Below, in pieces: positions 17,477-26,459 of a DNA stretch of 64,000 bases. The notes beneath the pieces are model-generated. The model was not told the origin of the DNA, did not search any database, and was given only the letters and a program-made list of their open reading frames with translations. Source of the stretch: Lysinibacillus composti (GTDB lineage Bacteria; Bacillota; Bacilli; Bacillales_A; Planococcaceae). How positions within the stretch are numbered: the stretch's first letter is position 1; each line of letters begins with the position of its first letter. The translations under genes and the position numbers were made by a program. The stretch is taken from NCBI RefSeq assembly GCF_016908465.1, contig NZ_JAFBDY010000016.1, positions 1 to 64,000 of the forward strand. Direction: 5' to 3'.

Positions 17477-17980
17477 TTATAAATCTTTCAATTCCTTCGC
17501 TAGTTTTGAACTGCGGAACCCTTTTTGTTGAATGAATTCCTTGATTTCTCCTGCAGACATATAAGAAAGTCGGATATGGAAATAGTTAATATATTCTATC
17601 AATGCAAATAGAAATACAAATAGATAAAGGTAAAAATAAACAGGCATTTGTATCAATTGAACGATTAAGAGTACGAATCCAACAATAATTAATAGAAGAT
17701 TTAGTCCTTTGAACAAGGCAAAAACCTTCAATTGTTTAACTGGCAAATGGGTAAAATCCTTATTCTTTACCTGTCTCCATTTTAGATACCAATAGCAACT
17801 TCCTTGAAGGAGAATGAATTCTAATAAGAAAAATGCATAAATCGTTGGCAAGGCCGCTAAGTAAGCAGGACCCCAATCGTATGTTCTTAAATATAAGATC
17901 CAGACGATAATAAACAAGATTGTTGCCGTTAATTCCCCTGTAAATAAATTAAATAATTTCTTCTCCACTTTTTTATGCAT
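17477..17980 (-). CDS. Four-helix membrane protein, unknown
   Basis: A 167-aa integral membrane protein with hydrophobic segments at about residues 15-32, 40-62, 86-107 and 111-130. The soluble C-terminus contains SAGEIKEFIQQKGFRSSKLAKELKDL. It is upstream of the Gly/Asp-rich tail protein in the same orientation. No family is recognised. Confidence 0.6.
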   Translation of the reverse strand: MHKKVEKKLFNLFTGELTATILFIIVWILYLRTYDWGPAYLAALPTIYAFFLLEFILLQGSCYWYLKWRQVKNKDFTHLPVKQLKVFALFKGLNLLLIIVGFVLLIVQLIQMPVYFYLYLFVFLFALIEYINYFHIRLSYMSAGEIKEFIQQKGFRSSKLAKELKDL

Positions 17981-18063
17981 GCCCGATTCCCCATTTACAT
18001 CCTTTTATTTACTTTATATACGGATATGTGGCGGAAATGTTTCAGAGATTGGAATATTTACAT

Positions 18064-18100
18064 AAAAAATTACGAACTTGGGCCATATTGCCAAGTCCTT
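18064..18100 (-). terminator. Terminator of the MBL hydrolase gene
   Basis: ACTTGG and CCAAGT arms on the minus strand with a short loop, followed by TTCGTAATTTTTT. Confidence 0.65.
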
Positions 18101-18113
18101 AAGGTGTCGACAA

Positions 18114-18929
18114 TTAGTTATGGTTATTTAGTTCCTTCATAAGAAATTCAACATTTTCATCGTGACAGTCTTTTAAGCTTTTTTTATACTGATAACCGTC
18201 TAGTAAATGAAGATGATCTGTATTCGCTTGGAGCGCGGTTTTTAATTGTTGGATATAGTTTAGGCCATCAATTTTTCTTCTCATGATGTCATTTTCATTT
18301 TCCGTTGCATGACCATGGCCAGGGATGAGTAAATTGATTTGATGGGTTTGTAAGATTTTATCTGTTTTTTGTAAAGTTGCTATGTAGTCTTCTGAACTTG
18401 AATAAATAAATGGAAATTCCATGTCCGATAAATAGTCCCCTGCAATCCAAATACCAAGTGGTTCGATGACTGTAAAAATCCCATCATCGGTATGCCCTTT
18501 TGCATTGTAAAATGTAAGCTTTGTATTTCCCATGTCTAGTTGTTGTCCATCTGAAGTGACCACTTCATCGACAATTGGATACGTAATTGGATACGGTCGA
18601 TCAATATAATACTGGTCGTCAAAGGCATGGATTTGTTCAATGATCTCGTCTTTATTTTGTCTTTTTGAAAAGGTTTCGCTTGCGATGACTTTGGCTTCTG
18701 GAAAAGCCCCATAACCTACGATATGATCCCAATCCGAGTGAGTGAATAAGAGATAAATCTGGCGTCCATTTTGAATTTCTTGAACGTATTGGCGAATGTC
18801 CTCCACTTCATTTGGGAGCAAGTTCGGGTCCACCACTAGAATACAATCCTCAGTTTGAATCACAGTTGCGGTTGTTTTGTATAATTGGCTTTCAAATACG
18901 GTTAACTGTTCGTTTTTATATTGGATCAA
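18114..18929 (-). CDS. Metallo-beta-lactamase-fold hydrolase
   Basis: A 271-aa cytoplasmic MBL-fold protein. The metal motif HSDWDH is at residues 64-69, with GHTDDGIF, GDYLSD and PGHGHAT supplying further ligands in the expected order. The substrate could be a thioester, lactone or phosphodiester; nothing specifies it. TTG at 18929 is preferred because GGAGG sits 8 nt upstream, while the earlier TTG abuts that site. It is a single gene with its own terminator. Confidence 0.82.
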   Translation of the reverse strand: MIQYKNEQLTVFESQLYKTTATVIQTEDCILVVDPNLLPNEVEDIRQYVQEIQNGRQIYLLFTHSDWDHIVGYGAFPEAKVIASETFSKRQNKDEIIEQIHAFDDQYYIDRPYPITYPIVDEVVTSDGQQLDMGNTKLTFYNAKGHTDDGIFTVIEPLGIWIAGDYLSDMEFPFIYSSSEDYIATLQKTDKILQTHQINLLIPGHGHATENENDIMRRKIDGLNYIQQLKTALQANTDHLHLLDGYQYKKSLKDCHDENVEFLMKELNNHN

Positions 18930-18994
18930 TTGCTGCAACCTCCAGATTCTTTAGCTATTTATTTATTTTTTTATGTAAGATATTTAATGAAAAT

Positions 18995-19215
18995 TTGACC
19001 TTCATCCAATTGATGAAGGTCAATTTTATCCATGAACCATCGAATTTTGAACTTCATACCCTTGATGAAGTTCATTTATATCCATGGGGATCGAATTTTG
19101 AACTTCATGCCCCTGTTGAAGGTCATTTTAATTCTCTTTCTATATAACTTTGAACTTCATTGCCCCTTATGAGTTTACTTGTCACACGATTTCCTCAAAT
19201 CCTGAACTTCATCCC
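18995..19215. repeat. Cluster of GAACTTCAT/ATGAAGTTC palindromes
   Basis: Four degenerate units, each with TTCAT-N-ATGAAG(G/T)TC palindromes: TTCATCCAATTGATGAAGG, GAACTTCATACCCTTGATGA, GAACTTCATGCCCCTGTTGA and GAACTTCATTGCCCC. Spacing is about 60-70 bp. They resemble the 52-bp array at 31897. They lie between the MBL gene start and the end of pnkp. Confidence 0.7.
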
Positions 19216-19216
19216 T

Positions 19217-21811
19217 CTACAATCTTGGGTCAACGGGATCTGACTCCATAGCGAGGGTTCCGAGTACACATTCATGCACTCTTTCGATGGATTCGCCATT
19301 GACGAAGCGCTGAATTCCCTCGACTCCTAAGGAAAATTCTTTTAAGGCGAGTTTTTGTTTCTTGCCAATATTCCGTTGCTTTAGTCGCTTCAAGTTTTCT
19401 GGATCCAAATAGTCCATGCCATAAATAATATGGAGATATTTTCTACCTCTTACTTTTATAGCAGGTTGTAACAGTTTGCCCTTCGATGTTGAAATGAATG
19501 TTTCTGGTTTGATGACAATTCCCTCATGGCCATCACTAGTAATATTCTCCCACCAGTGGATTACTTCTTCTTCACTCGCTTCGTCATCAATCACCACATA
19601 TTCTGTTTCCACAAAGAGAGTTTCCATCCGCGCGAATTCTTTGTTCATTTCCATATGCCAAGTATGCGGCTTATGGAAAAATGTTTCATTGCTGTGAGCG
19701 AGGATGTGGAAAGGCGCAATTTGAATTTGATCAATCTCATTGATTTCCCAACAGTATTTTTGAAACACTTCTTTGAACACGTAGGCATTTGTCAGTTTTT
19801 CATCATATTCTTCAAGCCATTTCTCTAAATCCGCATGCTTGTCCCCTATACTTTCAAGCTTGTTCTTCAGCAAGGCACGGTCTAAAATGGCATTTTCAGC
19901 AACATGTGCATATTGACTACTAATGAGCTCTTTCGCTTTTAAATTCCACGGCATAATTTCTGCATCAATCAGAACGAATTCCGTTTCATATTTCGTGAAA
20001 TAGTCACTAGCTTTTAAGCCATTGTTCATTCTAGAAAGGATTTCACCCTCTGTTTCTTCATCAAAAAATCTTCGGCCTGTTCTAGTGTAAATTACGCCAA
20101 GTGTTTTTCGACCTACGTATTTAAGACCTGCTTCCTCATCTTTAAACAAGAGCAAAATCCCTCTACTACCCATATGTTTCTTTTCGGCCACCATCCGTTC
20201 AATCCCCATACTTCGATAGTATTGAATCGCTTCTTTTGGATGTTCAAGATAGTCTTCTAAAGAAGAAGGCGCTGGCGTTGGGCTCATCGTTGGAGGAATG
20301 TACACCAACTCTTCTATCGGAACGGTATAGTGTGACACGGTATCAATTGAAGCAAGTGCATACTCTTTTGGAATATGAATTTCACCGAGTGCATCTGTTA
20401 AAACCTGATAACCATTGATGTATTTCGCAATGTTCGGTGGATTTAACCTTTTCTTCTTGAACTCCACTAAAGGATTATGTTTCCCATCAGAATAATCCTG
20501 TTCGGCTTGAACCGCTACAAATTCCTTTTCTGGGTAGCGGAAGGCTGTCAACTCTCCACCAAACACAATCCCTTGGTCTATATTAATTGTATTATTAATC
20601 ACAAGTGGTTTCGGCTTAGGGTCATGCCCCCACACGATCGTTGTGCTTGTTTTGTGATGAATGGTCCAGTCTTTCCTTATAGGTCTTCCGGTTTCATCAA
20701 ATCCTTCTGAATCACCATAACGACAGAAGTCACTGATATCATGAGACTCCTTCCCAATAAATTCATCTTTAATGCCTGCATGGGTACAAACTAAAGTTGG
20801 AACACCATTTTTTGTCAACACATAATGCGATGGAGCTTTCAGCAACAATTGCTTTAGCTCTTGCTTGAATTGCTCCGTAGCTTCTTTACCATGCTGCGCT
20901 TCATATTGAATGAATTCTTCTTCTACAAGTTCATCACCATGACTTAAAGTAACTTTCTTGCCGTCCAGCCAACGAGCAATTTTCCAGCCATGATTACTAT
21001 CGATCATGTAAGCAAGTCCTTCTTTTATATGACGCAAGAAAAATTCCATCGTTTGCAGCGACTTTGGTCCACGGCTCATAATATCTCCAAGGGATAAAAA
21101 CTTCCTCCCCATTGGATGAACGTACAATTGATCAGCATTTTTCTCATATCCTAATTTTTCAAGAAGTCGAATCATTTCATCAAAGCAACCATGGATATCT
21201 CCAATAATATCGATGCCATTACTAACATCCAGTTCAAGTGGATGGTTCGTACGTCTGATTACTTCCATGTCTTTTGATTCTGAGATGAAGTAAGTGGCTA
21301 AGTAGCCTTCTTTTTTAATATAACGCTTCTCTTTTTTAAATTGATAGACTTGCTGCTTAATTCTTTTGTTTCCTCTTGGATTTTCACGGGTTTTATCACG
21401 TTCAAGTAACTCGCTTTGATCAATATCCAGTACAATCGAGACAATCGGCAGATGATGCTTTTTAGCAATGTTAATATATTTTTTTCGGTCATCTGGATAT
21501 AAATGAGTTGCGTCGATACATGTTAGCTTATTGAGACGACATCTCGTTTCAATCAACGAGTCCATTAAAGAAAAGGCCTCTGCAGATATTGTTTGGTATT
21601 GATTATAGAGCGCATCTGCTTCATCTTTGTTTCTTCTATGCCAATCGATAAATTCAGTGTCACCTACCAACACCCGACATTCATCGGAACTGACGATTTC
21701 AGAAGGAAGTATTTTACCTTGCTCAACTAAGTGTTTTAGAAAAGTAGATTTCCCACTATTGGAAGGGCCCACAAGCAACACAATTCCTGTTAAAGGGAGA
21801 ACGATATTCAA
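19217..21811 (-). CDS. pnkp: Polynucleotide kinase-phosphatase-ligase (bacterial Pnkp)
   Basis: An 864-aa three-domain RNA end-healing and sealing enzyme. Domains in order: P-loop kinase with GPSNSGKS (15-22); binuclear metallophosphoesterase with GDIHG (204-208), GDIMSRGP (242-249), SNHGWK (272-277) and later HGD and TH ligand segments; and a nucleotidyltransferase ligase module with the lysine motif KHMG (about 545-548). Length and order match Clostridium thermocellum Pnkp (about 870 aa). The TTG at 21811 follows AAAGGGG and sits 2 nt after the hen1 stop, while a GTG 10 codons earlier overlaps hen1. Works with Hen1: kinase and phosphatase remake 5'-P and 3'-OH ends, Hen1 methylates, the ligase seals. 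Confidence 0.95.
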   Translation of the reverse strand: MNIVLPLTGIVLLVGPSNSGKSTFLKHLVEQGKILPSEIVSSDECRVLVGDTEFIDWHRRNKDEADALYNQYQTISAEAFSLMDSLIETRCRLNKLTCIDATHLYPDDRKKYINIAKKHHLPIVSIVLDIDQSELLERDKTRENPRGNKRIKQQVYQFKKEKRYIKKEGYLATYFISESKDMEVIRRTNHPLELDVSNGIDIIGDIHGCFDEMIRLLEKLGYEKNADQLYVHPMGRKFLSLGDIMSRGPKSLQTMEFFLRHIKEGLAYMIDSNHGWKIARWLDGKKVTLSHGDELVEEEFIQYEAQHGKEATEQFKQELKQLLLKAPSHYVLTKNGVPTLVCTHAGIKDEFIGKESHDISDFCRYGDSEGFDETGRPIRKDWTIHHKTSTTIVWGHDPKPKPLVINNTINIDQGIVFGGELTAFRYPEKEFVAVQAEQDYSDGKHNPLVEFKKKRLNPPNIAKYINGYQVLTDALGEIHIPKEYALASIDTVSHYTVPIEELVYIPPTMSPTPAPSSLEDYLEHPKEAIQYYRSMGIERMVAEKKHMGSRGILLLFKDEEAGLKYVGRKTLGVIYTRTGRRFFDEETEGEILSRMNNGLKASDYFTKYETEFVLIDAEIMPWNLKAKELISSQYAHVAENAILDRALLKNKLESIGDKHADLEKWLEEYDEKLTNAYVFKEVFQKYCWEINEIDQIQIAPFHILAHSNETFFHKPHTWHMEMNKEFARMETLFVETEYVVIDDEASEEEVIHWWENITSDGHEGIVIKPETFISTSKGKLLQPAIKVRGRKYLHIIYGMDYLDPENLKRLKQRNIGKKQKLALKEFSLGVEGIQRFVNGESIERVHECVLGTLAMESDPVDPRL

Positions 21812-21813
21812 TT

Positions 21814-23163
21814 TTACATCCCCTTTCTCGAAAACAAGCACATTTGGGTCGGGTAACCATAAAGTTCGTGTTGTTCGCCGATTCCATCGAATATTAATTC
21901 ATATTCTTGTGCTTCATTTTGCTTTTCACACCATTGTGTAAATTCATCTCTCGTCCACTCAAATCGATGATCAAGATGTCGGTATTCGGTATCCATCTCA
22001 TAAACAGCATTATATTCTTTGTTTGGCGTCGTTAGCAGTAATGCCTTTGGTCGATAATCCTGTAAAATGGTTTTCATGATTTTTGGTAAACGATGCTCAT
22101 CAATATGTTCGATGACTTCACACAGAATGATGATATCTTTGTTTTTTAATCGTTCATCAAAGTAAAAAAGAGAGCCGATGATTTGTGTAGGCATAATGAA
22201 ATTCTCTTTCGGTTCTACTTGCTCAAAGCGTTTAAGGGCTTTAATGGATGCTGACTGTGAAGGTTCAACAGCTAAAATTGCTTGTACGCCTTCGATAAAA
22301 CCTAGTTTTTCAGACAACTTCCCCTCTCCTGAACCTAAGTCAACAATGCTTTCTTTAAATGGTAGTTGGTTAATTTTTTGGATGATTTTCTCGTATCGGA
22401 GATCATTTAGTCTCACTTTCGGTTCTGGTTCTTGATTTGTTGCCTCTTCGGTCTCTTTTTCCAATTGGCTATAAACTTCCTGGAATCGAAGTGCTTTTCG
22501 TATGATGAAGTCACGTTGTGGATGTTGATCCAACCACCCCTCACCATAGCGCTCAATTTTTTCGACTTCTCTTTCATCAATATAATAATGCTTATAATTA
22601 TCGAAGACCGGGATTAAAACAAAAAGCTGGCGCAGCCCCATTTGGAGTGTGGTTGAGCCTTTTATCGTAATAAATCGGGCAGTACTCTTAGTTTTAAAAT
22701 TCATATTATAATCAGCTGCACCGTAAGTAATTTCCACGTTGTATCCTAGTGGCTGAAATAGTGCGGCAATTTCATCATCTGTAAGGTCTGATGCTAGTGG
22801 ACCAAAGCTGAATTCTAAAGGAAAGGAGTGATATACCCAGGGTTCATATTCCTCTTTTGGTTTCCCATTCAGTGCTGTTCCTAGGGCAGACCTTAAAAAT
22901 GTACAGAAGATACTACTCACAACAAATTCTCGGTCATTTATATAGGAAGTAATGTCGTATTTTTCTGAATTATTTCGTGAAAGTTCAATTGGGTCTGGTG
23001 TAACAAAAAACGTCACATCCACTTCTTCTTCGCTAAATTTTCTAAAAAACATTCTGACAAAATGCCCGCTAACACTTCTTTCGTAAAGGTTATTTGGGTT
23101 TTTCGCCAATAAATAAGAGAGCATTTGTACATCTTGTCCTGTCGCACGTATCGATAATTGCAT
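21814..23163 (-). CDS. hen1: 3'-terminal RNA ribose 2'-O-methyltransferase Hen1
   Basis: A 449-aa protein. The N-terminal half (about 1-235) is the Hen1 N-domain that activates Pnkp ligation. The C-terminal half is an S-adenosylmethionine methyltransferase with VDLGSGEGKL (274-283). The Mn2+ site is EVIEH (349-353) plus a downstream His in RHLDHRFEW (395-403), the Hen1 signature. It methylates the 2'-OH of the 3' end of cleaved RNA, making the repaired tRNA resistant to renewed cleavage. ATG at 23163 is chosen with AGGTG 8 nt upstream. It forms a two-gene operon with pnkp. Confidence 0.95.
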   Translation of the reverse strand: MQLSIRATGQDVQMLSYLLAKNPNNLYERSVSGHFVRMFFRKFSEEEVDVTFFVTPDPIELSRNNSEKYDITSYINDREFVVSSIFCTFLRSALGTALNGKPKEEYEPWVYHSFPLEFSFGPLASDLTDDEIAALFQPLGYNVEITYGAADYNMNFKTKSTARFITIKGSTTLQMGLRQLFVLIPVFDNYKHYYIDEREVEKIERYGEGWLDQHPQRDFIIRKALRFQEVYSQLEKETEEATNQEPEPKVRLNDLRYEKIIQKINQLPFKESIVDLGSGEGKLSEKLGFIEGVQAILAVEPSQSASIKALKRFEQVEPKENFIMPTQIIGSLFYFDERLKNKDIIILCEVIEHIDEHRLPKIMKTILQDYRPKALLLTTPNKEYNAVYEMDTEYRHLDHRFEWTRDEFTQWCEKQNEAQEYELIFDGIGEQHELYGYPTQMCLFSRKGM

Positions 23164-23274
23164 GTCACACACACCTACTTTCTTAAATCAGTTCCCAATT
23201 TATAGCCTCTAAACTTACAGTACCATTTGTTATAAGCGGCTGCAAAGTTTCATAAATCAAATGCGACTTGGCGT

Positions 23275-23385
23275 ATTTGATTCCAGATTTTATCGAGCTT
23301 AGGCCAACACGATGTTGGTCATATCACTGTTGCCACAGGACGTGGCGTTTTTCAGTGATAAGTGGCGTTCTTAGTCTGAGTTCAT
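23275..23385 (-). ncRNA. Two-hairpin structured element related to the 11.2-kb repeat
   Basis: It contains CCAACACGATGTTGG and GCCACAGGACGTGGC as at 11.3 kb. The stem enclosing the second hairpin is ATCACTG/CAGTGAT instead of GGGGGCA/TGCCCCC, so pairing is kept while sequence changes. On the minus strand the loops read GTCCT and ATCGT. Compatible with an RNA of the Bacillaceae-1 type; not proven. Strand is inferred from the loops. Confidence 0.5.
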
Positions 23386-23420
23386 CGATTTCAATGGGAG
23401 TTGAACCCCATTGAATGAAG

Positions 23421-23457
23421 TAAAAAAAGAGCATCAACCCCTATCGGATCAACACTC
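23421..23457 (-). terminator. Terminator of the GGDEF gene
   Basis: GAGTGTTGATCC pairs (with G-U wobbles) with GGGGTTGATGCTC on the minus strand, then TTTTTTT. Confidence 0.75.
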
Positions 23458-23505
23458 CATTCATCAAAAAATTTTCAGATTACATTTCCGATAGATTTAA
23501 ACAGT

Positions 23506-24186
23506 CTACATTGCCTTATAGCATTCTTTTTTATGTTGCATTTTAATTTTATACATATTAGAATCGGCTTTCGCAATTAAGCTGTTCAAATTTTGGCCAT
23601 CCGTTGGAAATATGGCTTTTCCAATCGATACAGAAACATTATGATGCTGTATTTTCCATTGTTTTTGTTTCATTCCATGTTTAAATTGTTCTATTTTTTG
23701 GGATAAAACATGTTCGTCTTCAAACTTTGACAGAACCAGGAATTCATCGCCACCCCATCTAGCGATGATATCTTTTGGATCAAACGTCTCTTCTAACAGT
23801 TTTGATATCCCTACCAGCACTTGATCACCGGTTTCATGGCCAAACTGATCGTTTATTTTTTTAAAATCATTCACATCCAAGACTAAGACGGCCATATGTA
23901 TATTTTTCTTCATGCAATAAGTACTTTCTTTAGGAAATTTATTTAAAACATATCGTCTGTTAAAAATCTTCGTTAACGTGTCTCTCGTTGAAAGATCTAC
24001 CGATTTATCATATTGGTAACCTAAGTACCAAACTATTATTAAAGGGATAAGCGCTGGTACTGGTAACATGTGAGGTACTTCTCCAAAATGGGATTTGACC
24101 ACTTCCCTAATTGCAAAAATCGTACATCCGAAAACAAGAACACTAATGATTCTACCCTTATGACTGACCTTTTTAAAATTCACCAT
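23506..24186 (-). CDS. Membrane-bound diguanylate cyclase (GGDEF)
   Basis: A 226-aa protein with two N-terminal membrane helices (about residues 13-27 and 40-56) and a GGDEF domain. The active-site loop is WGGDEF (144-149), preceded by DVNDFKKINDQFGHETGD, so it should make cyclic-di-GMP from two GTP. There is no RxxD inhibitory site before GGDEF. The in-frame ATG is 12 nt after GGAGGGG; a TTG 7 codons upstream overlaps that site. It may oppose the HD-GYP enzyme at 7984. Confidence 0.9.
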   Translation of the reverse strand: MVNFKKVSHKGRIISVLVFGCTIFAIREVVKSHFGEVPHMLPVPALIPLIIVWYLGYQYDKSVDLSTRDTLTKIFNRRYVLNKFPKESTYCMKKNIHMAVLVLDVNDFKKINDQFGHETGDQVLVGISKLLEETFDPKDIIARWGGDEFLVLSKFEDEHVLSQKIEQFKHGMKQKQWKIQHHNVSVSIGKAIFPTDGQNLNSLIAKADSNMYKIKMQHKKECYKAM

Positions 24187-24413
24187 GTCAATGTTGTACC
24201 CCTCCAACTAAATTGCAGTTATATTATTGTACACTTAAATTATGTTTAATTCTATATTAACCAAAAAATGGAATTAGGAAAATGCTTTTATTAATATTAA
24301 TGTTGTAGAAGAGGTATAAAAATCCTTTTTTATAATCACTATCTTAGTGCTTTCAATCTTGCAGGAGTTTAGCTTATAATGAACTAACCATTAAATAATT
24401 GGAGGAATTCCCT

Positions 24414-24611
24414 ATGAATGAAAATAATCAATCCGAATCACCGAAAAAGAAAATGAGCCTACAAGAGATGATGAAGCAACAACTTGAAAATAAAAAGAAC
24501 CAGGCTTCAACTTCCGCTAAAGGGAAAATGAACGGCGACCAAACTACGAAGAAAATGAAAAGCCAACAAACAAAAAAAGCTAGCAATACGCGTAGAAAAA
24601 TGGGTGTTTAA
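24414..24611 (+). CDS. Small basic protein upstream of ywbE
   Basis: A 65-aa Lys/Gln/Asn-rich protein (MNENNQSESPKKKMSLQEM at the start, TRRKMGV at the end), probably disordered and nucleic-acid binding by charge. GGAGG lies 8 nt upstream. Its stop TAA overlaps the ATG of ywbE by one base, so the two are translationally coupled. Small proteins of this type commonly precede ywbE in bacilli; function unknown. Confidence 0.75.
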   Translation: MNENNQSESPKKKMSLQEMMKQQLENKKNQASTSAKGKMNGDQTTKKMKSQQTKKASNTRRKMGV

Positions 24612-24808
24612 TGAACGGTCAAAATCGAAGTAACGTCATGCCTGGGGTAGAAGTTGATATCGTATTAAAACAGGATCAAAAAACGGGCAAATTAACCCAC
24701 GGCGTTGTAAAAGATCTACTTACAAAATCAGCTACGCATCCCCATGGAATTAAAGTAAGACTAACAGATGGACAAATTGGACGTGTAAAAGAAATTTATT
24801 CGAAATAA
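24611..24808 (+). CDS. ywbE: YwbE family protein (DUF2196)
   Basis: A 65-aa protein. Sequence such as PGVEVDIVLKQDQKTGKLTHG and HPHGIKVRLTDGQIGRVKEI is characteristic of YwbE, a compact beta-barrel protein of unknown function suspected to bind RNA or a ligand. It starts within the stop codon of the preceding gene (TAATG) and is followed at once by a terminator. Confidence 0.92.
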   Translation: MNGQNRSNVMPGVEVDIVLKQDQKTGKLTHGVVKDLLTKSATHPHGIKVRLTDGQIGRVKEIYSK

Positions 24809-24849
24809 GAAAAAGCATTTAGAGATCCGTTCTCTGAATGCTTTTTTTG
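24809..24849 (+). terminator. Terminator of the ywbE operon
   Basis: AAAAAGCATTTAGAGA pairs with TCTCTGAATGCTTTTT; the T-run follows. Confidence 0.9.
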
Positions 24850-24874
24850 ACTTATTTGTAGTTACTAATGCTTC

Positions 24875-25183
24875 CTAGCTTTCTTTAATTTGTTCGTATA
24901 TTTTTTGAAGTTCCTCAAAAGACAGGTCACTAAGTGATTCTTTAATTTTTTCTTCAATGACTTTCTTGTTGTTTTCTCGGTATTGAGTCCACCATTCTCG
25001 CAGTCCTTCCGTCTTGTCAAAAATGTATTCAATATCGATTTCTTCGTTTTCATCATCTGACAGATAGTCTAATACAGACGCTAACATACGGGAAAGATCC
25101 TCGAGATCACCCTGATTTTTTGGTAGTTGAACAATTTTCTCCTCTTCTGACTCTTCATTCGTTTGAGAAGGCTTTCTAGGCAT
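24875..25183 (-). CDS. Acidic cytoplasmic protein, unknown
   Basis: A 102-aa highly acidic, helical protein (SEEEKIVQLPK, LSDDENEEIDIEYIFD, then KVIEEKIKESLSDLSFEELQKIYEQ) with no cysteines or membrane segment. AGGAGAG precedes the ATG. It is convergent with ywbE and shares the spacer terminator. Function unknown. Confidence 0.65.
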   Translation of the reverse strand: MPRKPSQTNEESEEEKIVQLPKNQGDLEDLSRMLASVLDYLSDDENEEIDIEYIFDKTEGLREWWTQYRENNKKVIEEKIKESLSDLSFEELQKIYEQIKES

Positions 25184-25266
25184 AAATTTCTCTCCTGTTC
25201 TACATCATTTATGCTTAGTATGACCTTCTTTAACAGAAAGAAGCGTAGAATCTTTTTTCGTTCAGC

Positions 25267-25479
25267 CTACTCTTCATCATTTCTATATTCTAAAATATCG
25301 CCAGGCTGACAATCTAAAGCTTTGCAAATAGCCTCTAAGGTTGAAAATCGAACGGCTTTGGCTTTTCCATTTTTTAAGATTGACAGGTTCGCCATGGTAA
25401 TTCCCACTTTTTCCGAAAGTTCCGTTACGCTCATTTTCCGTTTAGCTAACATTACATCAATATTGATAATTATCGTCAT
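25267..25479 (-). CDS. XRE-family small HTH regulator (YozG-like)
   Basis: A 70-aa DNA-binding protein made almost only of a Cro/C1 HTH: MLAKRKMSVTELSEKVGITM, ANLSILKNGKAKAVRFSTLE, AICKALDCQPGDILEY. The ATG follows GAGGTG. It lies 10 nt after the DUF2975 gene on the same strand. XRE/DUF2975 pairs are common in Bacillales and probably form an autoregulated membrane-associated unit; the signal is unknown. Confidence 0.88.
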   Translation of the reverse strand: MTIIINIDVMLAKRKMSVTELSEKVGITMANLSILKNGKAKAVRFSTLEAICKALDCQPGDILEYRNDEE

Positions 25480-25489
25480 GTTGTTCACC

Positions 25490-25966
25490 TCAGACCGTTA
25501 AATCATTTTCAGATTTAATATTGATGGCTTCTTGTAAAAGTCGTTGAAGTACAGCCGCAAAGACTGCAATGACTAACGCTGCAAAGATAGGAACCATGCC
25601 GATGATGACCAAACCTGGTGCATCGTCTAGCTGTGCTAACATAAAAACAAATGGCAATATAATCAAATACACAACACTAATCATTAGCGCGCAATATTTA
25701 ATTTTCTTTAGTACATCTACAGACATTTGAGAAAATGCCTGATTTTTATCAATATTTCCCAAAAGTTTAAATGACTGATACAGTGCAGCAATATACGGAA
25801 TCACAGCAACAAACATACCTATTACAATTGGGTAAAGGATATGGGCATAATCAGGATTTGCTGGATTATGACTTAAATAAATCACCATATAGATACACAA
25901 AGCAAGAACTGGAAGTCCCATTAGAAAAACAGCTATTTTTAAAAAGATGGTTGAACCTCGGTTCAT
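25490..25966 (-). CDS. DUF2975 membrane protein
   Basis: A 158-aa protein with four hydrophobic segments (about residues 8-29, 40-62, 91-113 and 122-145) and NIDKNQAFSQMSVDVLKKIKY between the second and third, which is typical of DUF2975. GAGGTG is spaced 6 nt from the ATG. First gene of a two-gene operon with the XRE regulator. Confidence 0.82.
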   Translation of the reverse strand: MNRGSTIFLKIAVFLMGLPVLALCIYMVIYLSHNPANPDYAHILYPIVIGMFVAVIPYIAALYQSFKLLGNIDKNQAFSQMSVDVLKKIKYCALMISVVYLIILPFVFMLAQLDDAPGLVIIGMVPIFAALVIAVFAAVLQRLLQEAINIKSENDLTV

Positions 25967-26059
25967 CAAAAACACCTCACTTACTTAATTTCAATTTGAT
26001 ATTAGCATTAAATTTATCGTTTATCAATAAATTTTTATTCATTTTCGCGAATAGATTAT

Positions 26060-26092
26060 AAAAAGGCATTTCTCAAGGCAAAGAAATGCCTT
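26060..26092. terminator. Isolated hairpin, possible bidirectional terminator
   Basis: AAAGGCATTTC pairs with GAAATGCCTTT. There is no gene end next to it on either side and the T-runs are short, so its role is unclear. Confidence 0.45.
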
Positions 26093-26153
26093 TATCATGT
26101 GAAATCTGTATTTAGTATTGAGAAAGTGGCTCAGAAATATTTTTGAAATGGGT

Positions 26154-26181
26154 GTATGAGAAATTGAAACGCGGCTATACT
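26154..26181 (+). promoter_or_regulatory. Promoter-like pair of mini-ORF RNA copy 1
   Basis: GTATGA (26154-26159), 16-bp spacer, TATACT (26176-26181). The same pair with the same 16-bp spacer precedes the other three RNA loci. Confidence 0.65.
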
Positions 26182-26187
26182 ATTAGA

Positions 26188-26376
26188 GATTTCACTTCAA
26201 CCGAATTGACTAAGGAGGGTTAACCCGATGAGTGCGATTGATCGTTAGCTCAGAAGGACCGTCAAGACTGAAAGCTAAAGCAATGGATTAAAGACCCAAT
26301 GCGGAAAGCGAGGCAGTGTGTCATGGAGGCAGAATGTAAGTGAATCATGCCCGGAAATTATTTTCCGGGCTTTTTT
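26188..26376 (+). ncRNA. Structured RNA with mini-ORF, copy 1
   Basis: Conserved AGATTTCACTTC leader, a weak hairpin, then AAGGAGGGTTAACCCG and a 6-codon mini-ORF (ATG at 26228, MSAIDR, TAG at 26246). A TTAGCT/AGCTAA stem, GCGAGGCAGTGTGTCATGGA and a terminator GCCCGGAAA/TTTCCGGGC with a T-run ending at 26376 follow. Copies at 29334, 29668 and 41655 share all these parts. Not identified with any RNA family I know; the end is well defined, the start is inferred from the -10. Confidence 0.75.
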
Positions 26377-26459
26377 ACAGTATCTATTTTTGACTTTCAT
26401 TTGTAGAAATGAGAATTCATAAGAGAAAATTATTTTGTTGTATTATGTTGCTGGGGCTT

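Noticed and set aside
19217-23163. Role of the cassette as a DNA repair system (Pnkp only)
   Set aside because: Hen1 is fused in the operon and the ligase carries the bacterial Pnkp arrangement, so RNA repair is the known function.
26188-26376. Identity as a known metabolite riboswitch
   Set aside because: The conserved core does not match the SAM, preQ1, c-di-GMP, THF, ZTP, manganese or fluoride consensus words I know, and no gene is in a position to be controlled.
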